A DNA stretch of 64,000 nucleotides from JACDAN01 sp963802375 (GCA_963802375.1 CAWDIJ010000013.1:1-64000), one strand, 5' to 3'. Positions 34,878-43,506 are shown, counted from the first letter of the stretch. Notes: generated by a model not told the origin, from the letters alone. A program made the numbers and translations.

Positions 34878-35831
34878 CTAGAGCTTCGGCTCGAGCTCGT
34901 CCGACCAGAAGCGCAGGAAGCCCTCCTGGTCGCGCCCGATCTGGTGGAAGTAGACGTGCGTGTAGCCCGCCTGCTCGTAGGCGCGGATGTCCTCGAGCCA
35001 CCGGTCGGGATCCGGCCCGCAGGGGATCGACTCCGCGAGATCCTCGGGGGTGACGTCCTCGGTCGCCTGCTCGAAGTGGAGCGGGAGCGGAAGCTCGTAG
35101 CCCAGATCGCCGGAGAGAGCGGCATTCGGCCAGACCTCGCAGGCGATCTTCGCGCCCTCCTCCTCGGCGGCCGCCCAGCAGCCGGTGATCTGCCCGTACT
35201 TCGGCTTGCCCATGCCGCCGGCGGACTCGAACTGCTCGATCGGCTCGGAGTCCGGCGCCGTGTTGATGAAGGCGTCGGCGACCCGGCCGGCGAGCTCGGC
35301 GGCGAGCGGCTTGGCGGCGGCGACCGCTAGGTCGGGCGGCTCGTCGGGCAGCGTGTAGAGCCGCGCCTGCTCGACGTCGAAGAAGTCGCCGCGGTGCGTC
35401 TGGTAGCCGCCCTGCCAGAGGAGGCGGATCACCTCGATCGCCTCCTCGAGCATCGCGAGCCGCTCGTCGGGCGCCGGCCAGCCCTCGCCGACGACGTGCT
35501 CGTTCAGGTTCTCGCCGGTGCCGAGGCCGAGGAAGAAGCGGCCCTCCATCATCGCCGCGGCGGTCGCGGAGGCCTGGGCGATGATCGCCGGGTGGATCCG
35601 GATCGTCGGGCAGGTGACGCCGGTGCCGAGCCGGATCCGCTCCGTCGCCTGCGAGATCCCGCCGATCACGCTCCAGACGAACGGGCTCTGGCCCTGCGCG
35701 TCGGTCCACGGGTGGAAGTGGTCGGAGATCATCGCGAACTCGAACCCGGTCTCCTCGGCGCGGCGCGCGAGTCGGACGAGGTCGTTCGGCGGATGCTCCT
35801 CGGAGGAGAGTGCGAGCCCGAAGTCGGTCAT
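34878..35831 (-). CDS. LLM-class F420-dependent oxidoreductase (G6PDH-like subfamily)
   Basis: Protein of 317 residues of the luciferase-like monooxygenase fold. It has the N-terminal strand FGLALSSEEHPPNDLVRLA, HFHPWTDAQGQSPFVW, the cofactor-site GTGVTCPTIRIHPA and GLGTGENLNEHVVGEGWP, as in the TIGR03557 group related to F420-dependent glucose-6-phosphate dehydrogenase. It is expected to transfer hydride to or from F420 on an unknown substrate. No F420 biosynthesis genes are in the window. It is separated from the UppP gene by one base, so both may be co-transcribed, with UppP first. Confidence 0.88.
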   Translation of the reverse strand: MTDFGLALSSEEHPPNDLVRLARRAEETGFEFAMISDHFHPWTDAQGQSPFVWSVIGGISQATERIRLGTGVTCPTIRIHPAIIAQASATAAAMMEGRFFLGLGTGENLNEHVVGEGWPAPDERLAMLEEAIEVIRLLWQGGYQTHRGDFFDVEQARLYTLPDEPPDLAVAAAKPLAAELAGRVADAFINTAPDSEPIEQFESAGGMGKPKYGQITGCWAAAEEEGAKIACEVWPNAALSGDLGYELPLPLHFEQATEDVTPEDLAESIPCGPDPDRWLEDIRAYEQAGYTHVYFHQIGRDQEGFLRFWSDELEPKL

Positions 35832-35832
35832 G

Positions 35833-36774
35833 TCAAAAGGCTGAGTCCCGCACTCCGGCCGCGATCAAACCCAGGACGACGACCGCGACGATCAGGCGGT
35901 AGACGACGAACGGCGTGTAGGTGTGTCGCCGGACGAAGTTCAGGAGGAAGACGATCGCGAGCAGCCCGCTGGCGAAAGCGGCGAGCATCCCGACCACGAA
36001 CGGCCCCTGCCAGCCGGCCGGCAGGTCGCCGAGGAGCACGTCCGTGATCCCCTTCCACAGCACCGCCCCGAGCGTCGTAGGGACCAGCAGCAGGAACGAG
36101 AGTCGGGCGGCGGCGTCGCGGTCGAGGCGGAGAAACCTCCCGGCGGAGATCGTGATCCCCGAGCGCGAGACGCCCGGCATCAGCGCGAGGCTCTGGGCGA
36201 CGCCGATCGCGAAGCCCTCCTTGATGCTGACCGACTCGATCTTTCGCACCGACGGGCTGCGGTCTGCCCAGAGCAGCACGAGCGCGAAGGCGGCGAGGAG
36301 GATCGCGATCTGCCAGGGCTCGCCGAGCCGGTCGACGATGAAGTTCTCGCCGAGGGCGCCGACGACGGCCGCCGGGATCGTCGCAACCACGATGACCCAG
36401 GCGAGGCGCTCGTCGCCCGCCCTGATCGCGACTGCGCGAACGGATCGAAACCACGCCGTCAGGAGCCGGACGATGTCCTGCCAGAAGTAGCCGGCGACGG
36501 CGACGAGCGTCCCGAGGTGCAGTGCGACGTCGAAGGTTTGGTTGAACTCGTCGTCCTCCTGAAGCACGTGCCAGTCCGCCACCCAGGGGACGAGGATCAG
36601 GTGCCCCGACGAGCTGATCGGCAGCAGCTCGGTGGCGCCCTGGACGAGGCCGAGCACGAGCGCCTGCCAGTTCGTGAGCCCACCGACCTCCTCGCCGATC
36701 CCGAGAATCGCGAGCAGCAGCGCGGGGAAGAACGCCGCCGCGGCGAGGGCGAAGATGCCGAGGCGGCTTCGCAC
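35833..36774 (-). CDS. uppP: Undecaprenyl-diphosphatase
   Basis: Membrane protein of 313 residues with eight helices and the BacA/UppP signatures: LGLVQGATELLPISSSGHL in the first conserved motif and PGVSRSGITISAGRFL in the second. It dephosphorylates undecaprenyl diphosphate at the membrane, recycling the lipid carrier for peptidoglycan and wall polymers, and gives bacitracin tolerance. The N-terminal extension of about 35 residues is an extra helix. It is divergent from the CHAD gene (25 bases between starts). Confidence 0.92.
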   Translation of the reverse strand: MRSRLGIFALAAAAFFPALLLAILGIGEEVGGLTNWQALVLGLVQGATELLPISSSGHLILVPWVADWHVLQEDDEFNQTFDVALHLGTLVAVAGYFWQDIVRLLTAWFRSVRAVAIRAGDERLAWVIVVATIPAAVVGALGENFIVDRLGEPWQIAILLAAFALVLLWADRSPSVRKIESVSIKEGFAIGVAQSLALMPGVSRSGITISAGRFLRLDRDAAARLSFLLLVPTTLGAVLWKGITDVLLGDLPAGWQGPFVVGMLAAFASGLLAIVFLLNFVRRHTYTPFVVYRLIVAVVVLGLIAAGVRDSAF

Positions 36775-36799
36775 GAGGGGAACGTCTTACCATGAGATC

Positions 36800-37660
36800 G
36801 TGACCGAACGAGCCGCGGCCCTTCAGCCCCTGTCCCGCCTCGAGCGTGTGGACGAGCCGGACGAGCTCCAGTCAGTACTTCGCTCGCACGTCGAGGAGTT
36901 GACCGTGCACGAGGCGGGTACTCGCAGCGGAGCCGATCCCGAGGACCTGCACAAGTTCCGTGTGGCGACCCGTCGAATGCGGTCGCTGCTCCGCTCGACG
37001 CGCAAGCTCGTCTCCGATCAGGCCGAGTCGGCGCGGCTTCGCGCGGAGCTGAAGTGGCTCGGATCGATTCTCGGCGAGGTGCGGGACCGCGACGTCCTGA
37101 TCGAGTACCTGCTCGCCGAGTCGAAGACGCTCGACGGCGCGCCGCTCGGTACCATGCTCGAACTCCTCGACGCGGAGCGGAATGCCGCGCGCCGCGAGCT
37201 CGTCGCCGTCCTCGACTCGCCGCGCTACGAGCTGCTGCTCAAGGACCTGAAACGCCCGCCCGCACTGCGGCCGGGTGAGACGCTGGTCGACGCCGCGCGC
37301 GGCGACTACGAGCGGCTTCGGAAGACGATGGACGGGCTGGGGAAGAACCCGGGCGACGACGAGCTCCACGAGGCGAGGATCCGCGTCAAGCGCGCGCGGT
37401 ACGCCGTGGAGGCGGCCGGCATCGGCCCGCGGTTCGTCCAGCGGGCGAAAGAGCTGCAGGACGTCCTCGGCGAGCACCAGGACGGCGTCGTCGCCGACGA
37501 GCGGATCCGCGAGCTGCTGGAGCAGGTCCGCGGGTCGGGCCGCACCGCGTTCGCCGCCGGCCGGCTGGTCGAGCGGCAGCGCCTCCGGCGGGGCGCCTCC
37601 CGAGAGGCGTGGCCGAGGGCGTGGCGGCGTCTCCGGAAAGCCGGCGAGCGGATCTTTTGA
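36800..37660 (+). CDS. CHAD domain protein
   Basis: Protein of 286 residues, all helical, with conserved histidines in the CHAD pattern: EDLHKFRVATRRMRSLLR near residues 53-70 and DELHEARIRVKRARYAVE near 185-203. CHAD domains bind polyphosphate and localise to its granules (known for the family). The GTG at 36800 is used since the ATG at 36792 hits a stop at once. The stop overlaps the TTG start of the NUDIX gene (TTGA). Close neighbours include polyphosphate kinase, exopolyphosphatase and the pst operon, which supports a polyphosphate role. Confidence 0.9.
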   Translation: MTERAAALQPLSRLERVDEPDELQSVLRSHVEELTVHEAGTRSGADPEDLHKFRVATRRMRSLLRSTRKLVSDQAESARLRAELKWLGSILGEVRDRDVLIEYLLAESKTLDGAPLGTMLELLDAERNAARRELVAVLDSPRYELLLKDLKRPPALRPGETLVDAARGDYERLRKTMDGLGKNPGDDELHEARIRVKRARYAVEAAGIGPRFVQRAKELQDVLGEHQDGVVADERIRELLEQVRGSGRTAFAAGRLVERQRLRRGASREAWPRAWRRLRKAGERIF

Positions 37661-38442
37661 GCACGCCGATCCGCGCCGCGGGCGGCGTGGTTCGCCGTCG
37701 CGGAGAAGTCCTGCTCGTTCACCGTCCCAAGTACGGCGACTGGACCTTCCCCAAGGGCAAGGCGAAGCGCGGCGAGATCGACGAGGACTGCGCGCTGCGG
37801 GAGGTGGAAGAGGAGACCGGTCTTCGCTGCAGCCTCGGCCGCGAGCTGGCGTCGACCCGCTACCGCGCCCTGGCTGGGACGAAGGTCGTGCGCTACTGGG
37901 AGATGACGCCGCTCGACGGGACCTTCGAGCCGACGACCGAGGTCGACGAGGTGCGTTGGCTCCCGCAAGGCCGCGCCGCCTCGCTTCTGAGCTACGGGCG
38001 TGATCTCGACGTGCTGGAGTCGCTGGGCCCGCCGCCGCTCCTCGTCGTGCGCCACGCCTCCGCCGGCGACCGCGAAGAGTGGGACGGCGACGATGCCGAG
38101 CGCCCACTCGACGACAAGGGCCGGCGCCAGGCCGAGGAGCTCGTGCAAACGCTCGAGCCGTACGCGGTGATGCGGGTCCTCTCGAGTCCGTTCGTGCGCT
38201 GCGTCCAGACGGTCGAGCCGCTGGCGGCAGAGCGCGGTCTGGAGGTGGAGACGACCGACGTCCTGGCGGACGGCGCCGGAACCGACGGCGTCCGCCGCTT
38301 GCTCGAGGACCTGGCCGGCTCGCCCGTCGTCCTCTGCGGGCACGGAGGCGAGATCGAGGAGCTCTTCGGCAAGACGAGGAAGGGCGCGACGCAGGTGCTC
38401 GACCCGGACGAGCTCCGCCCGGTCGCGCTCCTTTCGCCATAG
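37657..38442 (+). CDS. NUDIX hydrolase fused to a histidine phosphatase (MutT1-like)
   Basis: Protein of 261 residues. The NUDIX half carries the box GEIDEDCALREVEEETGL (about 39-56), and the second half is a SixA-like histidine phosphatase with LLVVRHASAG (catalytic His) and VVLCGHGGEIE. The same order occurs in mycobacterial MutT1, which hydrolyses 8-oxo-dGTP and diadenosine polyphosphates. The TTG start at 37657 overlaps the CHAD stop; an in-frame ATG at 37609 would extend into the CHAD coding region. Coupling to CHAD suggests phosphate-rich substrates such as nucleoside polyphosphates or diphosphoinositol-like compounds (inference). Confidence 0.88.
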   Translation: MSTPIRAAGGVVRRRGEVLLVHRPKYGDWTFPKGKAKRGEIDEDCALREVEEETGLRCSLGRELASTRYRALAGTKVVRYWEMTPLDGTFEPTTEVDEVRWLPQGRAASLLSYGRDLDVLESLGPPPLLVVRHASAGDREEWDGDDAERPLDDKGRRQAEELVQTLEPYAVMRVLSSPFVRCVQTVEPLAAERGLEVETTDVLADGAGTDGVRRLLEDLAGSPVVLCGHGGEIEELFGKTRKGATQVLDPDELRPVALLSP

Positions 38443-38609
38443 GGAGGGTCTGGCGAAATACCGCTGTGTCGCCAGACCGCGCTGCTCGCCCCCAGGTCTG
38501 CGTCCTCAGTCGCGACCGTATCGCAGGTATACGGGCGGGCGCTCCCTGCGTCCTTGCCTGGGAACGAGCATCGCGCCCTGTCAACGAGCGCTATTCCGCC
38601 AGACCCTCC
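38443..38609. mobile_element. MITE-like 167-bp element with 22-bp terminal inverted repeats
   Basis: Ends 38443-38464 and 38588-38609 are inverted repeats over 22 bases with two mismatches (outer 13 bases GGAGGGTCTGGCG perfect). The element is flanked by TAG on both sides (38440-38442 and 38610-38612), compatible with a three-base TNA target duplication as made by IS5-family elements. An internal copy of TCGCCAGACC at 38469-38478 pairs with 38447-38456 in a 10-bp hairpin. It has no coding capacity. It lies exactly between the stop codons of the NUDIX gene and the convergent ppx gene, whose TAG uses its last base, so it may also serve as a bidirectional terminator. Confidence 0.6.
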
Positions 38610-39490
38610 TAGGCGGCGGCCTCGGCGCGGGCGAGCAGCGTGAGGATCGCGCCCTCACGCACGCCCTCGCGCGCGACCTTCAGCGGCACGCCGAAGCGCT
38701 TCTGCGCCTCAGCCAGGATCAGCGTCCCGGCTGTGAGCGTCCGAGCTCGAGCCGGCTGGAGGCCGTGCTTCCGGGCCAGGGCCGCCGACGGCTTGGAGGA
38801 GACGCATTCAAGGCACCGCTGGAGCTCCTTCTCGCCGAGCTTCCTGCCGGCCAGCCGCCGGAGTGCCCTGGCGCTCCCTCCGGTGGCGAGGACGGTGCGG
38901 ACGAGCGGGGGAGTGACGGCGGCGAAGGCCTCCTCGACCTCAGCGCGCGCGGCATCGAGCTCGAACGGCTGCGGCGGGTCGGAGCTCAGGAAGCGAGCGG
39001 TCAGGCGCAGCGACCCGAGATCGAGCGGCCGCATCCAGGCCGGCCCATCGAGCGTTCCCGCCAAGAGTTGCGTCGAGCCGCCGCCGACGTCGCAGACGGC
39101 GACGCTCTCGGGAGGCGAGGTCAGCGAGCCCACCGCGCCTGCGTAGGCGAGGCTGCCCTCCTCCTCCGCGGACAGGATCCGGACCGGAGCGCCGGCCCCC
39201 TCCGCGAGCGCGTCCACGAGTGCGTCCGCATTCGCGCTCTGGCGGCCCGGCGCAGTGACGACGACCTCGATCCAGGCCGCGCCGTTCCCCCGGGCCAGTT
39301 CGGCGTAGTGCGCGGCGAGTATGCGGGCCTCGGCGAGCTTGGGCGCCGAGATCCAGCCGTCCCGCTCGATGTCCGTCGCCAAGCCGAGATGCTCGCCCTC
39401 GGCGCAGACGGTCTTCAGGCCGCGGCCACCCTGAGCCGCAACGAGCAGCCGGACAGTGTTCGAGCCGACGTCAAGGATCGCTGCTCGCAT
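38609..39490 (-). CDS. ppx: Exopolyphosphatase / Ppx-GppA family
   Basis: Protein of 293 residues with the actin-like ATPase fold of the Ppx/GppA family: AILDVGSNTVRLLVA at the N-terminus, EEEGSLAYAGA, the phosphate loop VCDVGGGSTQLL and LATGGSARALRRLA. It lacks the C-terminal HD-type domains of E. coli Ppx, like the short actinobacterial forms. It hydrolyses terminal phosphate from polyphosphate, or pppGpp in related enzymes. It is the third gene after the PhoP-like regulator and ppk1, 30 bases from ppk1, so is expected to be controlled by the PHO box upstream of that operon. Confidence 0.9.
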   Translation of the reverse strand: MRAAILDVGSNTVRLLVAAQGGRGLKTVCAEGEHLGLATDIERDGWISAPKLAEARILAAHYAELARGNGAAWIEVVVTAPGRQSANADALVDALAEGAGAPVRILSAEEEGSLAYAGAVGSLTSPPESVAVCDVGGGSTQLLAGTLDGPAWMRPLDLGSLRLTARFLSSDPPQPFELDAARAEVEEAFAAVTPPLVRTVLATGGSARALRRLAGRKLGEKELQRCLECVSSKPSAALARKHGLQPARARTLTAGTLILAEAQKRFGVPLKVAREGVREGAILTLLARAEAAA

Positions 39491-39520
39491 GCGGCCCCAT
39501 ATTGAGAGAAGGTTCGGAGG

Positions 39521-41614
39521 TCAACGGCCCCGCCGGGTCGCCGCCCGGCGCTGGCGGGCGCGGGCGTTGCGCATCAGGGAATCGTGCGCGGTGCGTGGGC
39601 GCTCGTCCTTGTCGGGCTGGAGCCGGTCCCAGGTCCCGTCGGGCCCCAGCTCCCACGCCTGCGCGTTGTCGGCCAACAGAGCGTCGAAGCTCGCGGTGAT
39701 CCGCTGTTGCGCGCGGCCGTCACTGACGGGCGCGAGCACTTCGACTCGATGGTCGAGGTTGCGGGGCATCAGGTCCGGGCTGCCGAGCAGGAGCGTCGTC
39801 TGTTTCCCGGCGTCGAAGATGAAGAAGCGGCTGTGCTCGAGGAACCGGCCGAGGACGCTCCGCACCCGGATCCTGTCGCTCAGGCCCGGGACGCCGGCAC
39901 GGAGCGCGCAGATGTTGCGGACGACGAGGTCGATCTCCGCGCCGGCCTGCGAGGCGTCGTAGAGCTCCTCGATGATCGCGTCGTCGGTGAGCGCGTTGAC
40001 TTTGATGCGGATCCGGGCCCTCTTGCCGGCCGCGGCCGCCTCGGAGACCGCCCGGATCTCGTCGATCAGCCTCGAGCGGAGCGTCCACGGCGCGACGAGC
40101 AGCTTGCGGAATCGCTGCGGCCGTCCGAAGCCGGTCAGGTAGTTGAAGAGGTCGGCGACGTCGGCGCCGATGTCCGAGTCCGCCGTGAAGAGGCCGAAGT
40201 CCTCGTAGCTGCGGGCGTTCATCGCGTGGTAGTTCCCCGTGCCGACGTGGGCATAACGGCGGAGCACGTCGCCCTCGCGCCGGATGACGAGCGTCGCCTT
40301 GGCGTGGATCTTCAGGTGCGGGAACCCGTAGACGACGTGGACGCCCGAGCGCTCGAGCGCCCGCGACCACTCGATGTTGCGGTGCTCGTCGAACCGCGCC
40401 TTCAGCTCGACGAGGCAGACGCTCTGCTTCCCGTCCTCGGACGCCTCGATCAGCGCCGGAACGAGCGGCGTCTCGTCGCTGGTGCGGTAGACGGTGGTCT
40501 TCAGCCCGGCCACGTGGGGGTCTGCGGCCGCGTCGCGTACGAACGCCTCGAAGCTCGTCGTGAACGACTCGTACGGGTGGTGGACGAGGATGTCGCTGCG
40601 CTTGATCTCCTCGAAGAACTCGCCCGGCTCGTCGATCTCCGCGACCCGAGCCTGGGTGACCGGCACCCACGGCTCGTCCTTGAGGTCGGGCCTGTCGAGC
40701 CTGGCGAGCTGCATGACGTTCGCAAGGCCGAGCAGGCCCGAGACCGGGACGAGCTGCTCTGGGTCCGCGCCGAGCCCGGAGAGCAGCCGGGCCCGCATCG
40801 CCTCCGACATCGACTCGGACACCTCGACGCGGACCGCGTCGCCGAACCGCCTCCGCCGGAGTTGAAGTTCGACGGCCTCGAGCAGGTCGTCGGCCTCGTC
40901 GGAGACCGCGAAGTCGGCGTCGCGCGTCACACGGAACGCTGCGCACTCGACGATCTCCATCTTCGGGAACAGCGAGCCGAGGAAGTGGGAGATGACGTGC
41001 TCGAGCGGAAGGAAGACGCCGCGTGACGCGACTGGGAGGAAGCGCGGGAGCAGCTCCGGCACCTTCACACGCGCGAAGCGCTCCTCCCCGGTGTCGGGGT
41101 CGCGCACGAAGACGCCGAGGCTGAGCGACAAGCCGGAGATGTACGGGAAGGGTTGACCCGGCCCGACGGCGAGCGGGGTCAGCACGGGGAAGACCGCGCG
41201 CTCGAACTGGTCGGCCAGCTGCTGGGCCTCCTTGTCCCGCAGGTCTTCGACTCGCCCCACGAGGATGCCCGCGTCGGCGAGCGCCGGCCTCAAGTCGCGG
41301 CGCCAGAGCTTTGACTGGCGCACCGTCAGCTCCGCAACCTTCTTCCGGATCTCGGCCAAGGCTTCCTGCGGTGTCCGGCCGTCCACAGAGCGAACGCTCA
41401 GCCCGGCAGCGAGCTGGCCCATCAGCCCGGCGACGCGCACCATGAAGAACTCGTCGAGGTTGGACGAGAAGATCGAGCAGAACTTCACCCGTTCGAGGAG
41501 CGGAACCCCGGGATCCTCAGCGAGCTCGAGGACGCGCGCATTGAAGTCGAGCCACGAAAGCTCTCGGTTGAGCAGCCGCTCGCCTCGCTTCGCCGCCGAC
41601 TCGGCCGCTCGCAC
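39521..41614 (-). CDS. ppk1: Polyphosphate kinase 1
   Basis: Protein of 697 residues, full length for Ppk1. It begins with LLNRELSWLDFNARVLELA, has FSSNLDEFFMVRVAGL, the phosphohistidine motif PHLKIHAKATLV, and HVGTGNYHAMNARSYEDFGL, and LLGSPDLMPRNLDHRVEV near the C-terminus. It reversibly makes polyphosphate from ATP at the membrane or in granules. Its GTG start shares a base with the TAG of the preceding response regulator, so translation is coupled. The last 30 residues are strongly basic (ARARQRRAATRRGR), which could help bind polyphosphate (inference). Confidence 0.95.
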   Translation of the reverse strand: MRAAESAAKRGERLLNRELSWLDFNARVLELAEDPGVPLLERVKFCSIFSSNLDEFFMVRVAGLMGQLAAGLSVRSVDGRTPQEALAEIRKKVAELTVRQSKLWRRDLRPALADAGILVGRVEDLRDKEAQQLADQFERAVFPVLTPLAVGPGQPFPYISGLSLSLGVFVRDPDTGEERFARVKVPELLPRFLPVASRGVFLPLEHVISHFLGSLFPKMEIVECAAFRVTRDADFAVSDEADDLLEAVELQLRRRRFGDAVRVEVSESMSEAMRARLLSGLGADPEQLVPVSGLLGLANVMQLARLDRPDLKDEPWVPVTQARVAEIDEPGEFFEEIKRSDILVHHPYESFTTSFEAFVRDAAADPHVAGLKTTVYRTSDETPLVPALIEASEDGKQSVCLVELKARFDEHRNIEWSRALERSGVHVVYGFPHLKIHAKATLVIRREGDVLRRYAHVGTGNYHAMNARSYEDFGLFTADSDIGADVADLFNYLTGFGRPQRFRKLLVAPWTLRSRLIDEIRAVSEAAAAGKRARIRIKVNALTDDAIIEELYDASQAGAEIDLVVRNICALRAGVPGLSDRIRVRSVLGRFLEHSRFFIFDAGKQTTLLLGSPDLMPRNLDHRVEVLAPVSDGRAQQRITASFDALLADNAQAWELGPDGTWDRLQPDKDERPRTAHDSLMRNARARQRRAATRRGR

Positions 41615-42309
41615 TACTTCAGCTGCGGATCGAGCTTGTACCCGACGCCGTACCGCGTGTGGACGAACGCGTGGCGCGAGGCTCGGGCATCGATCTTCTC
41701 GCGGAGCTTCCGGATGAAGACGTCGACAGTCCGGTCTCTCCTAGTGAGCCGGCGACCCCAGATCTCCTGGAGCAGCTCGTCGCGCGTAACCACTCTCGGG
41801 CTCTGCTGCGCGAGCGCGTAGAGGAGGCGGAACTCAGTTGGCGTGAGGCCGGCGCTGCGGCCGTCGAGGTAGGCCTGGACGCTGACCGGGTCGATGCGTA
41901 GCTCCTCGACGTGGATCTCTTGACCGCGCTCGGCGGGCTGTGTCCGGACTCCGCGGCGGGCGGCGGCGGACACACGGGCGACCAATTCTCGCATCGAGAA
42001 CGGTTTGACGAGGTAGTCGTCGGCGCCCAGCTCCAGCGTATGCACGCGATCGTCCTCGCTCCCGCGCGCGCTCACGACGACGATCGGCGTGCCGATGCCT
42101 GCCGCACGAGCCGACTCGATCAGCTTCCAGCCGTCGAGCGCCGGGAGCATGAGATCGACGACGCAGACCTCCGGCTGCTCGTACCTGAGCCTCGCGAGGC
42201 CCGCGACGCCGTTGGAGACCCAGCTCGGCTCCCAGCCGGCTTCGGTGAGGTGGCTCGCCATCCCCTTGGCGATGACGTCGTCGTCCTCGACGATCAGGAC
42301 TTTCGCCAT
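41614..42309 (-). CDS. PhoP/RegX3-like response regulator heading a ppk-ppx operon
   Basis: Protein of 231 residues: receiver with MAKVLIVEDDD, phosphoacceptor in VVDLMLPALDGW, and a DYLVKPFSM lysine motif; then an OmpR-type winged helix (LTPTEFRLLYALAQ to TRYGVGYKLDP). It is the same length as, and very similar to, the regulator at 45710-46405. No kinase gene is adjacent, so it may share the PhoR-like kinase at 46417. The ATG at 42309 lies 34 bases after four 11-base-spaced PHO-box-like hexamers, suggesting autoregulation by phosphate limitation. It is translationally coupled to ppk1. Confidence 0.92.
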   Translation of the reverse strand: MAKVLIVEDDDVIAKGMASHLTEAGWEPSWVSNGVAGLARLRYEQPEVCVVDLMLPALDGWKLIESARAAGIGTPIVVVSARGSEDDRVHTLELGADDYLVKPFSMRELVARVSAAARRGVRTQPAERGQEIHVEELRIDPVSVQAYLDGRSAGLTPTEFRLLYALAQQSPRVVTRDELLQEIWGRRLTRRDRTVDVFIRKLREKIDARASRHAFVHTRYGVGYKLDPQLK

Positions 42310-42342
42310 GCACGAATCGTGAAGGTGCCTCGCCGGGTGTGG

Positions 42343-42381
42343 GGTGCCTGCATGGTGAAGCAGCGGTAACGAACTGGTGAA
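42343..42381 (-). promoter_or_regulatory. PHO-box-like array upstream of regulator-ppk1-ppx
   Basis: Reading on the minus strand, four hexamers recur at exactly 11-base spacing: TTCACC (42376-42381), GTTACC (42365-42370), TTCACC (42354-42359) and GGCACC (42343-42348). This matches the direct-repeat layout of actinobacterial PhoP-binding sites (11-nt units with a TTCACC-like core). It ends 33 bases before the regulator start. Confidence 0.75.
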
Positions 42382-42386
42382 TGCCG

Positions 42387-42551
42387 CTAACGCGGCCCCA
42401 TCAGCCACACGACCATCGTCTCCCGAAACGACCGGCGGTCCTGGGGAGTCTTGTCGCCCTGGTAACGATGAACCGGCTGCCGGAGGATCTTGATCGCCAT
42501 TGCCATCACGCCGACGATGAACGCGAGGCCGATCACGGCGCCGAGGAGCAT
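42387..42551 (-). CDS. Small single-pass membrane protein, 54 residues
   Basis: ATG at 42551 opens a 54-codon frame ending at TAG 42387-42389. The product has one N-terminal transmembrane helix (LLGAVIGLAFIVGVMAMAIK) followed by a basic, hydrophilic tail with RQPVHRYQGDK and a final hydrophobic MVVWLMGPR. The composition and Met density are not those of a random frame. It lies between the PHP gene and the PHO-box array, in the same strand as both, and may be co-transcribed from the PHP side. Function unknown. Confidence 0.6.
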   Translation of the reverse strand: MLLGAVIGLAFIVGVMAMAIKILRQPVHRYQGDKTPQDRRSFRETMVVWLMGPR

Positions 42552-42560
42552 GGCCCCATC

Positions 42561-43271
42561 CTACGCCGCCAGGCGACGCTGCGACTCCTCGCGCAGGTGC
42601 CACGGCACGACGTACGCCGTCCGGTCCGAACGCAGGTAGGCCACGACGGCCTGCTCTGTCTTCGCGCAGGGAAGGAGCGTCTTCCAGGTCTCGAGATGCT
42701 CGAGCCGGTGGAAGTCCCCGGTCGCCACCGCCGGGAGGCCGAACTCGGCGATCCAGCCGAAGGTCTGCCTGCGGTTGATCAGCTCCCAGCGGTCGACGAG
42801 CCCCGCGACACGGTCGCGGTTCCGCCAGAACCATCGCGTCGTTCGGGCGAGATTCGGGTCGGCTTCGCGTCCGTGAGGATGGGCTGCTATGACGGCTGCG
42901 CCGCGGCGGCGCGCGTCGACGAGCGCGTTCTCGAACCCGCCGTCGAGGGAGATCCAGGAGCGGACGCCCAGCGCGAGGGCATGGCCGGCGCCCTCGGGAT
43001 CGCCGTCGTGGAACGTGAGCTCGAGCCCGGGGACGAGCAGCAGGTCATACTGCTCTCGCGCCCGCCTGGCCTCCCGCTCGATCGCGGCGAGGTACCTCGA
43101 GTACGCCGTCTCGATGAGGTACGGCTCACCTGTTGGGAGAACGTGGTCGGTGATGCAGAGCACGTCGAAGCCGTGGAGGCCGTAGACGTCGACGAGCTCG
43201 GTGAGCGTGAGCGTGCCGTCGCTCCACGTGGTGTGCGCGTGGAGCTCACAGAGAAGCGGTGTCCTGTCCAT
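42561..43271 (-). CDS. PHP domain phosphoesterase
   Basis: Protein of 236 residues of the PHP superfamily. Metal-binding motifs are in order: CELHAHTTWSDG at the N-terminus, VLCITDHV, a GLELTFHDGD segment, AAHPHG and ATGDFHR near the C-terminus. It is expected to be a cytoplasmic metal-dependent phosphoesterase acting on a nucleotide or sugar phosphate. The ATG at 43271 is used. It ends 10 bases before the small membrane protein gene. In a region rich in phosphate genes, a role in phosphate scavenging is possible but not shown. Confidence 0.85.
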   Translation of the reverse strand: MDRTPLLCELHAHTTWSDGTLTLTELVDVYGLHGFDVLCITDHVLPTGEPYLIETAYSRYLAAIEREARRAREQYDLLLVPGLELTFHDGDPEGAGHALALGVRSWISLDGGFENALVDARRRGAAVIAAHPHGREADPNLARTTRWFWRNRDRVAGLVDRWELINRRQTFGWIAEFGLPAVATGDFHRLEHLETWKTLLPCAKTEQAVVAYLRSDRTAYVVPWHLREESQRRLAA

Positions 43272-43506
43272 GGCCACAGCGTGGCTGCGCGCAAGCGCCG
43301 TCTGGGAGGAAAAGCGGTGAACTAGCAGGGAAGAGGCGGAGAACGCGGGTGGCCCCGGGCCGCCGGGGCCACACGCGCTCGGCGCGAGGGATGCGCCCGG
43401 CGGCGATGTCAGCGCGGGGCGCGTCGTCATCCTCCACCTGGCCGCCGCCGGCGTGGGCCTCGGCCTGGTGAACGCGACGTATCGATCGGGCGACCGACGA
43501 CGCTGG

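Noticed and set aside
38447..38478. CRISPR-like or simple terminator reading of the repeated TCTGGCG motif
   Set aside because: Only inverted, not regularly spaced direct copies are present, and outer inverted repeats with flanking TAG fit a MITE-like element better.
43272..43506. Possible small membrane protein frame (VVILHLAAAGVGLGL)
   Set aside because: No credible start codon in that frame and it runs on into the antisense of the ATP-grasp gene.
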